From Flavobacteriia bacterium (GTDB lineage: Bacteria > Bacteroidota > Bacteroidia > Flavobacteriales_D > Crocinitomicaceae), in contig JACPDW010000008.1 in the NCBI GenBank assembly GCA_016183815.1, positions 62,001-126,000 of the forward strand: a DNA stretch of 64,000 bases, written 5' to 3'. The notes under the pieces were generated by a model. That model was not told where the DNA came from and did not search any database. It saw only the letters and a program-made list of their open reading frames with translations. The position numbers and the translations under genes are program-made. Positions 45,041-52,834 of the stretch are shown one piece after another (the first letter of the stretch is position 1; each line of letters starts with the position of its first letter).

Positions 45041-45588
45041 AATTAAACGATTTAATCAATTCAGTTGCTATTGAAGATGTTTTGTTTTCGCCTACTGAAC
45101 AACGTCCAGAAGAGAATTATGAAGAATTTATCAATAACAAAGAAGATGATTTTCCAATTGAAAAGCATGAACAAGTAGTGGAACTGATAGAGGAATACGA
45201 TCCTCAAAAAAATGCACGTTCATTGGTTTACACTTTAACAACCTTTGATTCATTGGTTTTGAATGTAATTGGAACGTTACAGCTAAGAAAAAAGTTTGGT
45301 GGTTCTGAAATTCTTAAAAAAATGAAAGAAGCATTAACCAAGGAAATTGCAGGAATCAAATTATCTGATGAAGAAATTCATTTGGTTAAAAAATTCAAAG
45401 AATATGAAACGGCAATCAATATGTTAGATAGGACCATGTACCCATCAAAAGATACATTAAACCATCTTTTTGAAGTTGGTACAGATTATTGTCGTGATAC
45501 TCATTTTAAAATGGGTAGTGGTTTTGCTTTTTGGAGTGCTTATGGTGGATCATTAATTGAACGTGTAACTAAAATTATTATGAAATGA
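45037..45588 (+). CDS. Hypothetical provirus protein
   Basis: 183 residues, soluble, mainly helical, no recognised domain. ATGA overlaps at both ends show it is co-translated with its neighbours leading to the ATPase. Confidence 0.6.
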   Translation: MKLNDLINSVAIEDVLFSPTEQRPEENYEEFINNKEDDFPIEKHEQVVELIEEYDPQKNARSLVYTLTTFDSLVLNVIGTLQLRKKFGGSEILKKMKEALTKEIAGIKLSDEEIHLVKKFKEYETAINMLDRTMYPSKDTLNHLFEVGTDYCRDTHFKMGSGFAFWSAYGGSLIERVTKIIMK

Positions 45589-45779
45589 GTTTAGCGGCCT
45601 GGATAATGTTAGTATGTCATATTTCATTATTTCTATATCTAAGATTGAAATATATAAAGAAAAAAATGAAATTAGAAAAAGAAAACTCTGTTTATTCTGT
45701 TGAAAACATGAAGTTAAAAGAAGAAAACAAAATTTTGAATGAAGCAATAGAAAACTTATATGGAGATACGCACGAATAA
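45585..45779 (+). CDS. Small membrane-anchored coiled-coil protein
   Basis: 64 residues: a hydrophobic N-terminal helix (AWIMLVCHISLFLYLRL) and a charged coiled-coil-like tail. It overlaps the ATPase gene by 20 bp. A membrane protein immediately before a packaging ATPase fits a virus that fills a membrane-lined capsid. Confidence 0.55.
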   Translation: MSLAAWIMLVCHISLFLYLRLKYIKKKMKLEKENSVYSVENMKLKEENKILNEAIENLYGDTHE

Positions 45780-46347
45780 GATCTTTTTATTGGTAGGAAA
45801 TAGAGGAACTGGAAAAACGGACTTTTGCAAAAAATTAATCAATCATTCAGCTTTACCAAAAAAATTAGTAGTGGATACTTTCGATTCACCTGTTTGGCAA
45901 AACATGAAAACCTATGATAATCTAGCAGGCGTAAATGTACCAATTCCTATACTTTCTCCTGAAGAGTTGCCTAGTCATAAACAAGGTTTATATCGGACTT
46001 TTTCTCCAAATACTCGTTTGTTGGAAGAAAAAGTTGCACAATATTGTACCAATTCTTTAGTGATTTTAGAAGATTCCACTCGTTATTATAAACCAATGCT
46101 TACTGAAAATCAAAGAATTTATTTACTTAATTCTAAACAAAAGAATGTTGATTTTGTTCTAGTTTTTCATTATTTATCAGCAGTTCCTCCTGAAATAGTA
46201 AAATTGGCAGATTATTTAACATTATTTAAAACCAACGAGGGATTTTATGACAATAAGAAATGGTATCAACCTGAAATAAAAACAATTTTTGATCATATTA
46301 AAAAGTCTAAAAATCGTTTTGAAAATATTACAATTCAACTGCAATGA
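45760..46347 (+). CDS. Putative DNA-packaging ATPase (FtsK/HerA type)
   Basis: 195 residues. Walker A is GNRGTGKT at residues 13-20; a Walker B-like strand with acidic end is SLVILEDSTRYY (~97-108); then VDFVLVFHYLSAVPPEIVKLADYLTLFKT, matching the 'H-x-x-P-x-x-i-x-x-x-a-d-x-x-i-l-F' region of HerA/FtsK/Zot-like ATPases. Its small size fits the genome-packaging ATPases of PRD1/PM2-like viruses rather than phage terminases. It lies 1.4 kb upstream of the capsid candidate. A Zot-like secretion ATPase is the main alternative. Confidence 0.75.
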   Translation: MEIRTNKIFLLVGNRGTGKTDFCKKLINHSALPKKLVVDTFDSPVWQNMKTYDNLAGVNVPIPILSPEELPSHKQGLYRTFSPNTRLLEEKVAQYCTNSLVILEDSTRYYKPMLTENQRIYLLNSKQKNVDFVLVFHYLSAVPPEIVKLADYLTLFKTNEGFYDNKKWYQPEIKTIFDHIKKSKNRFENITIQLQ

Positions 46348-46538
46348 GTTATAAAACAATAACTAAATTTTCATTGAGAACGATGTACGGCATGAGCCAA
46401 TCTTCATTACAGAAATTAATGAATGATGTTTTTTTTGAAGATTTAAAAGAAGCAGGTTATCAGAAAAATATGAAAATCATTCCTCCAAAAGTTTTAAAAA
46501 AGTTTTATGATCTTTTTGGAGAGCCAATTTTAGAATAA
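46344..46538 (+). CDS. Small putative DNA-binding protein
   Basis: 64 residues. The order FSLRTMYGMSQSSLQKLMND, then KIIPPKVLKKFYDLFG looks like a compact helix-turn-helix. ATGA overlap with the ATPase. Role unknown. Confidence 0.5.
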   Translation: MSYKTITKFSLRTMYGMSQSSLQKLMNDVFFEDLKEAGYQKNMKIIPPKVLKKFYDLFGEPILE

Positions 46539-46539
46539 T

Positions 46540-46743
46540 ATGGAATTAAAAGGGTGGGCAATACTGCGAAGAGAAAAAGACAATAATCTTACTTTTCACG
46601 CTATGAACATTGAAAATGGAGTTTTATTAAGATGTTACAACCTTGATACTGGCGAATATTTAGGAGATGAAAAGGTAGATAATAAACAAGTTGTACTTAG
46701 TTTAACAGATGGTTATATACTAGTTGATGGAAAAAAAGTGTAA
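46540..46743 (+). CDS. Small beta-rich provirus protein
   Basis: 67 residues with short strands (LTFHAMNIENGVLLRCYNLDTGEYLG). No recognised family. Confidence 0.5.
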   Translation: MELKGWAILRREKDNNLTFHAMNIENGVLLRCYNLDTGEYLGDEKVDNKQVVLSLTDGYILVDGKKV

Positions 46744-46764
46744 TTTTGAATAAAAATTAAAACA

Positions 46765-46995
46765 ATGAAAACTGTAAAAATTGATTTTGATTTTAGTCAA
46801 CTATTAACAATAGTTAAACAATGTGATTTAAATCAAAAATTAGCAATAATAAAAGCGATAGAAAAAGATACTTTTAAAAAAAGGTTAAGTATTCTTTTAT
46901 CTGAATTAAAAAATAATAGTATAAATCCCGAAGACATCATAAAAGAAACGGAAAAAGTAAGAAAAGCACGTTATATCAAAAAATCAAAAAAGTGA
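46765..46995 (+). CDS. Antitoxin of PIN-type pair
   Basis: 76 residues, helical and basic at the C-terminus, ending 4 bp into the PIN gene (stop TGA overlapped by the GTG start). Size, position and coupling identify it as the antitoxin. Confidence 0.65.
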   Translation: MKTVKIDFDFSQLLTIVKQCDLNQKLAIIKAIEKDTFKKRLSILLSELKNNSINPEDIIKETEKVRKARYIKKSKK

Positions 46996-47402
46996 GATTA
47001 GTTATTGATACTAATATTTTTATCATTTCATTAATAGGGAAAGGAAGTCCAAAATTGATGGATTGGATGGCTGATAAAAAATTTAAAATCCTTTTTAGTA
47101 ATGAATCCTATTCAGAATTAATTGAAGTTCTTAAAAGACCAAAATTTAATAAACTTTTTACAGAAAAAAAAATATTAGAACTTTTAGAATTGTTAGATGT
47201 TATAATGGAAAAAGTAAAAATTAGAACAAATACAGATATTTGTCGAGATAAAAAAGATAATTTTTTACTTAATCTTTCTAAAGATGGAAAAGCAGATTAT
47301 TTAATTACGGAAGATTTAGATTTACTAGAAATTAAAGAATTTAATAAAACAAAAATAGTAAAATATAAAGAGTTTATTAAATTAGTTTTTATTGAAAAAT
47401 AA
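46992..47402 (+). CDS. PIN-domain toxin (PIN_3 family)
   Basis: 136 residues from a GTG start. The acidic PIN residues are visible in VIDTNIF, FSNESYSELIEVL, KDNFLLNLS and ADYLITED(L). PIN toxins cleave RNA. The pair is inserted between the packaging ATPase and the capsid candidate, an unusual place that suggests later acquisition or coupling of toxin expression to virus genes. Confidence 0.8.
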   Translation: MRLVIDTNIFIISLIGKGSPKLMDWMADKKFKILFSNESYSELIEVLKRPKFNKLFTEKKILELLELLDVIMEKVKIRTNTDICRDKKDNFLLNLSKDGKADYLITEDLDLLEIKEFNKTKIVKYKEFIKLVFIEK

Positions 47403-47419
47403 CAAAATCTAACAAAAAG

Positions 47420-47434
47420 TAATACAAAGTATTA
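47420..47434. promoter_or_regulatory. Palindrome upstream of the capsid operon
   Basis: TAATAC-AAA-GTATTA is a perfect 6-3-6 palindrome in the 102-bp gap before the capsid genes. No consensus promoter was found there, so this could be a site for a viral activator. Confidence 0.35.
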
Positions 47435-47504
47435 GAAAGTAATTTTCATTCTTTTTAATATATAAAACTTTGCTTTCGATAATAAATTAAAAATCGGAAG
47501 TAAA

Positions 47505-47720
47505 ATGGGAAAAAATCCAATCAAAATTTTAGGCATTGTCAATTTAATCTTACTTGTAGGGTTAATAGTTGTCATTGTGTTTGTGAAACAAAAACAAAAA
47601 GACGGTAAAATAGGGTATTTCTTCAAAAAAGACGAAGAAGAAATTGAAACAATTCCGTATAAACCTGTTGGACCTGTTCCAAGTCCTGCACCACCTAGAC
47701 AACAATTTGGTATTAAATAA
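47505..47720 (+). CDS. Small membrane protein preceding the capsid gene
   Basis: 71 residues: one membrane helix (ILGIVNLILLVGLIVVIVFV, ~8-27) and a Pro-rich tail (PVGPVPSPAPPRQQ). Likely a virion membrane protein by context. Confidence 0.65.
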   Translation: MGKNPIKILGIVNLILLVGLIVVIVFVKQKQKDGKIGYFFKKDEEEIETIPYKPVGPVPSPAPPRQQFGIK

Positions 47721-47751
47721 ATTAGTATAAAATCTTTAAATACAAAAAAAA

Positions 47752-48567
47752 ATGAATCAAAAAAATAATATTGCTCAGTTGATAGCAAGTGATCCAAACA
47801 AAACAAGAGCTTTGGGTATCACCGTTAGAGAAAAATCTTTTGCTCCTAAATCAGGAACAAAAAATATGTTAGAGGAACGCTCTAAAGCAATCCGTCTATC
47901 ATGGAATATTGTAAACCGTGATACTTCGGACTACAAAATCATTATTTTTCCTATATCATCTGATGATCCATCTGGTGATTACCAACAAAACAACACTATG
48001 TTTGGAGAACAGGCAGAAGTTTTAAATGAAACTTCAGGATTGGGTTCGGCTGTCTTTTTAGAAGATGGTCCTGTGGTAGCAAATCCTGCTAATCTTCCTG
48101 CCACATTTGAAAATTGCTTTTTAGGAGCAAAATCTTTAAACGCAAGCAGAAAAATCAACCAACTTATTCGTTTTGCTGGTAACTCTCCGATGAGAATTAC
48201 AGAAATGAAACTTAAATCAAAAGTTATTGCTACTGGTGAAAAAGATTCTTCAAACTACGACAATGTTTTTGAAACAATTTTCTTTTCTCCATTTGAAGAT
48301 CCAATTCGTAGAGAATTGCCGTTAAGAGTTTTACAAGAGGGTGCGAGCAACTTCAATCCTGATATGTTGGACATTGACTTCCAAAAATTAGCTTTTCCTG
48401 TAATTTTCTCCAACGAACACGCTTTTGTGTTCCAAGTAAACGCAGGTACGTCATTAACAATGACTTTAGCTTTTGGTGCCCACGATTCCAGAGCTCAAAA
48501 ACATTGGAGAGATGTAAAACAAGCTGATGACACTTTGGCTGAAGTAGGTTTGTTACGTAGAATGTAA
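47752..48567 (+). CDS. Candidate major capsid protein (double jelly-roll inferred)
   Basis: 271 residues, no signal or membrane segment, rich in short strands throughout (AIRLSWNIVN, YKIIIFPISS, SAVFLEDGPVV, MRITEMKLKSKVIAT, AFVFQVNAG, LTMTLAFGAH). Length is close to the PM2 capsid protein P2 (269 residues), a double jelly-roll. It is followed by a strong terminator, as expected for a highly expressed gene, and is surrounded by small membrane proteins. No sequence signature proves the fold; a structure prediction would decide. Confidence 0.6.
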   Translation: MNQKNNIAQLIASDPNKTRALGITVREKSFAPKSGTKNMLEERSKAIRLSWNIVNRDTSDYKIIIFPISSDDPSGDYQQNNTMFGEQAEVLNETSGLGSAVFLEDGPVVANPANLPATFENCFLGAKSLNASRKINQLIRFAGNSPMRITEMKLKSKVIATGEKDSSNYDNVFETIFFSPFEDPIRRELPLRVLQEGASNFNPDMLDIDFQKLAFPVIFSNEHAFVFQVNAGTSLTMTLAFGAHDSRAQKHWRDVKQADDTLAEVGLLRRM

Positions 48568-48599
48568 AAGATAAATTTTGTTAAACCGTGAACGAGAAA

Positions 48600-48627
48600 A
48601 GCCGTCTATTTTAGGCGGCTTTTTTTG
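48600..48627 (+). terminator. Intrinsic terminator behind the capsid candidate
   Basis: AGCCGTCT (48600-48607), loop ATTTT, AGGCGGCT (48613-48620), then a T run. It would limit downstream transcription and give excess capsid mRNA. Confidence 0.8.
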
Positions 48628-48642
48628 AAAAAAATAGAAATA

Positions 48643-48924
48643 ATGGTAGGCGAAGAAGAAGAAAAAGAAGAAAAAGACTATACTGGTTTATGGGGAAATA
48701 TTGCAGGTGCAGTTGGAAGTATTGTTAATACTGGCATGACGGCATTTAATAAAGATTACCAAAAAAGCCAAGTAGCAATAGCAGAAGCCGAGGCCAGGGA
48801 AGCAGAAGCAAACGCTTTATCCGCAAAAGCAGGTGGATTATCTACTAAAATGGTGATTGGAGGCGTGATTGGTATCATTGCTATAATATTATTATTCACT
48901 TTATTAAAAAAATCTAAGGCATGA
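48643..48924 (+). CDS. Tail-anchored virion membrane protein candidate
   Basis: Start taken at the ATG at 48643 (MVGEEEEKEEKDYTGLWG) because the earlier TTG at 48625 lies in the terminator. About 93 residues: acidic N-terminus, Ala/Glu-rich helix (AIAEAEAREAEANALSAKAG) and one C-terminal membrane helix with a basic end. Coupled to the next gene. Confidence 0.65.
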   Translation: MVGEEEEKEEKDYTGLWGNIAGAVGSIVNTGMTAFNKDYQKSQVAIAEAEAREAEANALSAKAGGLSTKMVIGGVIGIIAIILLFTLLKKSKA

Positions 48925-49466
48925 CTAGTAACGAATTAAGAGATAGAAATATAAAAATTGACGAAAAACTTATTCCTTTATACTCTAAAAAGGCTGAACT
49001 TGACGGTCAAATAGCTAAAATATCGAATCAATCAACAGAATTTGTTGGATCAAGATCCTGGGAATGGGCATTTACAGGAATGATTGGAAAAATTAAAGAT
49101 CGAGATGTGCTAGACTTATCAGCTATACAACAAAGTTTGATCACTATTATTTTAGGAAAGATTAAACCAATTGCCGAAGAAATTAAAGTATTAGAAGCTG
49201 AAAAAGCACAAAATATCGAAGATTTAAAAAGTTTAAACAAACAAGCTGAAGATTTAGCTAAAACAGGACAAAGTGCAGCGTCATTAGAGATTCAAGCTCA
49301 AGGTGTAGCTGATGCAATGAAACTTAAAGCACAGGAACAAAGCAAAGCAGAAGCAGAAATATCTAAAGATACTGCCAAAAAAAGAAATATGATCATCATT
49401 ATTGGTGGTTCAGTAGTTCTTCTTCTAATCGGAGTTATTGTAATTTCTAAACTACTTAAAAAATAG
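48921..49466 (+). CDS. Coiled-coil protein with C-terminal membrane anchor
   Basis: 181 residues: a long alpha-helical, coiled-coil-like body and a C-terminal membrane helix (MIIIIGGSVVLLLIGVIVIS) ending KLLKK. Same architecture as its upstream neighbour. Likely a virion membrane protein. Confidence 0.65.
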   Translation: MTSNELRDRNIKIDEKLIPLYSKKAELDGQIAKISNQSTEFVGSRSWEWAFTGMIGKIKDRDVLDLSAIQQSLITIILGKIKPIAEEIKVLEAEKAQNIEDLKSLNKQAEDLAKTGQSAASLEIQAQGVADAMKLKAQEQSKAEAEISKDTAKKRNMIIIIGGSVVLLLIGVIVISKLLKK

Positions 49467-49471
49467 ACATC

Positions 49472-49699
49472 ATGGCTTTAGAATTAGAAGTATCCAATCA
49501 GTTACAAAATCAAGCATTGCCTAATTCAGAGGTTTGGTTTCCCATTACTTTAAATCTTCCAGGAACAGGATCAGATACGGATACTAATCCGGCGGAAGAT
49601 AAAAAATATAATACTGAACGTATGATTAAAATGGGTGCAGTATTGATTTTGCTTTTCAGTTTTATCCTATTTGTTGTACCTAAATTGTCTAAAAAATGA
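49472..49699 (+). CDS. Small tail-anchored membrane protein
   Basis: 75 residues, with a soluble N-terminal ~45 residues and a C-terminal helix (MGAVLILLFSFILFVVPKLSKK). The LSKK ending is shared with the next two-gene neighbour, suggesting paralogy or a common topology signal. Confidence 0.6.
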   Translation: MALELEVSNQLQNQALPNSEVWFPITLNLPGTGSDTDTNPAEDKKYNTERMIKMGAVLILLFSFILFVVPKLSKK

Positions 49700-49815
49700 A
49701 TTTAGATGTAAATACAAAATTTGATTTAGATACAAACAGCATTGTATTACTTACTGTTGGCGTAATGTTAGCAGGTTTATTTTTAATAACCATTGCAAGA
49801 TTATCTAAAAAATGA
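49696..49815 (+). CDS. 39-residue membrane peptide
   Basis: MNLDVNTKFDLDTNSIVLL... with one C-terminal helix and the ending ARLSKK. It overlaps both neighbours by ATGA. The ending matches the preceding 75-residue protein. Confidence 0.6.
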   Translation: MNLDVNTKFDLDTNSIVLLTVGVMLAGLFLITIARLSKK

Positions 49816-50294
49816 AAAAATGGTGGAGCGGTTTAAGTAGTCGTGAACAACTCATTGTAGGTTTGTTGATTATTTTGTTTTTAGCCATTTTTTGGAGAAA
49901 AATTGTCCGTTTTTTTCAAGATTATATCCATAAGCCAAAAAATGCAGATGAATTAAAAAAAGAGTTGGAAGAAAACAACGAGTTAATCCAATACCAAAAA
50001 GCAGGTGTTTCAAGGTCATTTTCAGAGCAAACTTATGTTCATGCAGCAGAAAAATTATTTAATGCTATGCACGGAGCAGGAACAGACGAAGAGGGAGTAT
50101 TAAAAATTATGACTTTTTACGTAAAAAATGACATTGATTTTATTTTACTCTATAAAGCATTTGGATATAGACAAGGTGCATTATGGAGTTCTTCTTCTGA
50201 TTTGAGATCATGGATTAAAAGTGATTTATCTGATTACTGGGTTGGAATGATAAATAATGACTATAAAATTAAAGGAATGTTAAAAAGAATATGA
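49812..50294 (+). CDS. Membrane-anchored annexin-like protein
   Basis: 160 residues: an N-terminal membrane helix (~14-28), a charged linker (~40-60) and a C-terminal domain resembling one annexin repeat. The segment AAEKLFNAMHGAGTDEEGVL (79-98) reproduces the annexin start of repeat with its type II calcium loop M-x-G-x-G-T-D-E (86-93), and WIKSDLSDYW (134-143) matches the KSELSG-type helix that supplies the acidic calcium ligand (here D138; D130 is an alternative). The loop between them is ~8 residues longer than in animal annexins. A membrane-binding role in the virion is inferred. Confidence 0.65.
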   Translation: MKKWWSGLSSREQLIVGLLIILFLAIFWRKIVRFFQDYIHKPKNADELKKELEENNELIQYQKAGVSRSFSEQTYVHAAEKLFNAMHGAGTDEEGVLKIMTFYVKNDIDFILLYKAFGYRQGALWSSSSDLRSWIKSDLSDYWVGMINNDYKIKGMLKRI

Positions 50295-50428
50295 TTGGAT
50301 TAAATAATACAGGAAATAATTATGTAAAAACAATACTTTTTTTTGCTTTTATTTCAGTTGTTTCTGCTGTTATTTCCTACTATGTTCAAAAGCAATTAAG
50401 TAAAATAGATAGTAAGAATGAAAAGTAA
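50291..50428 (+). CDS. 45-residue membrane peptide
   Basis: MIGLNNTGNNYVKTILFFAF... has one membrane helix and a charged tail. It overlaps the annexin-like gene by ATGA and the next ORF by 11 bp. Possible holin or virion membrane peptide. Confidence 0.55.
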   Translation: MIGLNNTGNNYVKTILFFAFISVVSAVISYYVQKQLSKIDSKNEK

Positions 50429-50585
50429 TTTTAACGAGTTTTTAGAATATTTTGGATTAGCAGGTGCAGGTTGGGTAATTCACTTATCGACAGTTGAAAG
50501 CGTTGCTAAAATCGTTTCTTTACTTGTACCAGCTTTTCTTTCAATCTTAGTTTATTATAAAAACAGAAAAAACAAAAATGAATGA
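50418..50585 (+). CDS. Putative holin-like membrane peptide
   Basis: 55 residues (MKSNFNEFLEYFGLAGAGWV...). A Gly/Ala-containing segment and a C-terminal hydrophobic helix (VSLLVPAFLSILVYY) end in a basic tail. It lies directly before a muramidase gene, the usual holin position. Confidence 0.55.
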   Translation: MKSNFNEFLEYFGLAGAGWVIHLSTVESVAKIVSLLVPAFLSILVYYKNRKNKNE

Positions 50586-51162
50586 AGTTGTCAAAAAACA
50601 AATATTACTTTTTTTCATTTTTACTTTCCTTGCATTGCTTGGTTGGAGAATCATTTTTGCACTTATGAATATTAGTATAGACGATATAAAACCTTTTAAA
50701 TACCTTGGAAAAACTCCAAAATCCGATTGGTATAACTGGCTTTCTCCAATGGCTAAAAAAGTGGGTGATGAATACGGTATTCCATGGCAGGCAATTATGG
50801 TACAAACCGCTTTAGAAACTGGTTGGGGAAAATCCTCTTTACTTAGAAAATACAACAATTTTGGAGGTATTAAATCCACAAAAGGACAAAACAGCATTGA
50901 ATTAAAAACAAAAGAGTTTGTTAATGGTCAATGGATTGAAATAAAAGACGGATTTGCTACTTGGGAAACACCATACAAAGGATTGGTAGGATATGCACAA
51001 TTTTTTCATAAGAATAAAAGATATAAAAACGCATTAAAATATCCAAACGATCCATATCAATTTATTGTAGAAATTAAAAAAGTTGGTTATGCCACAGATC
51101 CTGATTATGTGAGCAAATTACACAGAATGTTAGAAAACGATTTAAAAATTAACAGAGCATGA
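50578..51162 (+). CDS. Membrane-anchored GH73-type peptidoglycan hydrolase
   Basis: 194 residues: N-terminal membrane helix (~9-30) and a glucosaminidase/FlgJ-like GH73 domain with the catalytic Glu in QTALETGWGKSSL, then NNFGGIKSTKG and WETPYKGLVGYAQFF. It cleaves the glycan backbone. The membrane anchor suggests a virion-associated entry enzyme rather than a free endolysin. Confidence 0.85.
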   Translation: MNEVVKKQILLFFIFTFLALLGWRIIFALMNISIDDIKPFKYLGKTPKSDWYNWLSPMAKKVGDEYGIPWQAIMVQTALETGWGKSSLLRKYNNFGGIKSTKGQNSIELKTKEFVNGQWIEIKDGFATWETPYKGLVGYAQFFHKNKRYKNALKYPNDPYQFIVEIKKVGYATDPDYVSKLHRMLENDLKINRA

Positions 51163-51905
51163 AAAAAGGATTGATTATCACCCTATTTATATTAGTTGTT
51201 TTAGGAACAACGGCTTTTTTATATTGGAAATTTATCTATAAAAAAGAACAAGAGCCAGAGCCAAACAAAGCAAGTTTTAAACCAAATTGGAAACCTGATT
51301 TTACAGTTGAAGAGAAAAAAGATATAAAAGTTCCAATACCAAAAGAAAAATCTACTGTTTCAGAAAAATCTACTGTTTCAGAAAATTCTTTAAGTCTCAA
51401 AAATCTTTTATTGAAACATATGAACTCGCTATTGACTTTCTTGGAAGATGAAATTAAAGAAACCGAAAGAATCGACACTGGTGATAGCGTTGTTTTCACG
51501 CTAACAAAGTCCGAATCTCTCGAAGCTCTTTCTGAAACAAAGAATAGGTTAATTTTTAAAATTTCAGAAATTACAAAAAATTCTGTTCCAGAAGATTTAA
51601 GAAGTTTTTATCAATTTCTTTTAGATGAATTTGATTCTCAAAAAAAATCTATCGAATATCTTCTTAGCATAAATTATACAGCAGTAGAAGATTTAGGACT
51701 TTTGCCATCGCTGGTGCAAAAAAACCAAAGGTTTTCTTCAATCATAAACGGTTTAAAGCTTAAAATTGAAGAAATTAGATTAAAATTAGAGAACTATGTT
51801 AGTACGAACTCCTCGGTAAATCAAGTAGAATCATCATTAAATAACGTGATAATTGTCAATAAATCTACTGGTGATGTTGCATTAAGAAAAACTTTTGTAC
51901 AATGA
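51159..51905 (+). CDS. Membrane-anchored coiled-coil protein
   Basis: 248 residues: N-terminal helix (~5-24), a short repeat (KSTVSEKSTVSENS, ~63-76) and long helical segments. No recognised domain. Possibly a spike or vertex component by position between two wall-active proteins. Confidence 0.6.
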   Translation: MKKGLIITLFILVVLGTTAFLYWKFIYKKEQEPEPNKASFKPNWKPDFTVEEKKDIKVPIPKEKSTVSEKSTVSENSLSLKNLLLKHMNSLLTFLEDEIKETERIDTGDSVVFTLTKSESLEALSETKNRLIFKISEITKNSVPEDLRSFYQFLLDEFDSQKKSIEYLLSINYTAVEDLGLLPSLVQKNQRFSSIINGLKLKIEEIRLKLENYVSTNSSVNQVESSLNNVIIVNKSTGDVALRKTFVQ

Positions 51906-52333
51906 AAAAGATAAAAAAATATAAATGGCTTATTTTAGTCGTATTGCTTTTACTGGTTCTTTATTTTTGGTATAAAAACAAAAATAAAACATCAGAATCT
52001 TTTGATACTTCAACAACTAGTAACAATCAAAGTAACTCTTTACCCTCAATTGGAAGTAATACTACTTTAAAAAGAGGAGCAAAAGCAAAAGAAGTTCAAC
52101 AATTACAAAGTTATTACAATACAAAAATTGCTAATCCAACAGGAGTTACAAGATTAACAGAAGACGGTATTTTTGGACCAAAAACTGAAAGTGTTGTACA
52201 GTCTGTAATGGGTAGAAAATCAACTACTTTGAATGAATTTATTTCTACACTAAATACAGCAAATCAAATCACAACAAACACTACACAAGATAATTTTCCT
52301 TGGATAGGTAATGCAAACGATATTAATAATTAA
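51902..52333 (+). CDS. Membrane-anchored peptidoglycan-binding protein
   Basis: 143 residues: N-terminal membrane helix (~8-21), Ser/Asn-rich linker and a PG_binding_1-like domain (LKRGAKAKEVQQLQSYYN... LTEDGIFGPKTESVV). It probably attaches the virion or lysis machinery to the wall. Confidence 0.8.
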   Translation: MKKIKKYKWLILVVLLLLVLYFWYKNKNKTSESFDTSTTSNNQSNSLPSIGSNTTLKRGAKAKEVQQLQSYYNTKIANPTGVTRLTEDGIFGPKTESVVQSVMGRKSTTLNEFISTLNTANQITTNTTQDNFPWIGNANDINN

Positions 52334-52345
52334 ATAACAAAAACG

Positions 52346-52483
52346 ATGGCAAAAAAAGTTACAGCAAAACAGAAACAAGCAAGAGCTTCATTTTCTGCAA
52401 ATGTGAAAAAAGTAAATGCCTTATTAAAATCAGGCAAAGCAAAAACTCGTAAATCTGCTTGGAAACAAGTAAAAAGCAAGTAG
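52346..52483 (+). CDS. 45-residue lysine-rich peptide
   Basis: MAKKVTAKQKQARASFSANVKK... has 14 or so basic residues and almost no acidic ones. Candidate DNA-condensing core peptide, by charge and late-operon location only. Confidence 0.6.
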   Translation: MAKKVTAKQKQARASFSANVKKVNALLKSGKAKTRKSAWKQVKSK

Positions 52484-52484
52484 T

Positions 52485-52634
52485 ATGAAAAAAAAACCAT
52501 GTAAAACAAAAGTTGGTGCAAGAGTAACTTCTTCTTCAATAAAAAAAGATTTAAATTCTTTGGGTTATCGTTTACCACATGGTTACGATGTAGTAAAAAA
52601 AACGTGTAAAAAACCAAAAACTAAGAAAAAATGA
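52485..52634 (+). CDS. 49-residue lysine-rich peptide
   Basis: MKKKPCKTKVGARVTSSSIK... with a basic C-terminus (KPKTKKK). Second of two adjacent basic peptides; coupled by ATGA to the next membrane protein. Confidence 0.6.
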   Translation: MKKKPCKTKVGARVTSSSIKKDLNSLGYRLPHGYDVVKKTCKKPKTKKK

Positions 52635-52834
52635 AACAGTCTTTAATCATAGGAATCATTGCAATAGTAGTGGTTTATTTTTTGTACAAAAGATACGAAA
52701 AGTCAAAAGTTACAGAAACCGATAAAACATTAAGAAAAACCACTTTGGAAGACTTATTGAATAAAGGATATGATTATTCAGAAGCACAGCAAATTTTATC
52801 TTCTGAAAATGTTTTAAGTTCAGGAACTTACTAA
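52631..52834 (+). CDS. Small N-anchored membrane protein
   Basis: 67 residues: N-terminal helix (LIIGIIAIVVVYFLY) and a soluble tail (TTLEDLLNKGYDYSEAQQIL) resembling a small UBA-like helical unit. Unknown family. Confidence 0.55.
   Translation: MKQSLIIGIIAIVVVYFLYKRYEKSKVTETDKTLRKTTLEDLLNKGYDYSEAQQILSSENVLSSGTY

Noticed and set aside
45760-46347. Large terminase
   Set aside because: Too short, lacks a nuclease domain, and the motifs after Walker B fit HerA/FtsK-type ATPases.
47432-47806. 124-codon minus-strand ORF across the capsid operon start
   Set aside because: It overlaps two coupled plus-strand genes and reads as antisense hydrophobic sequence.
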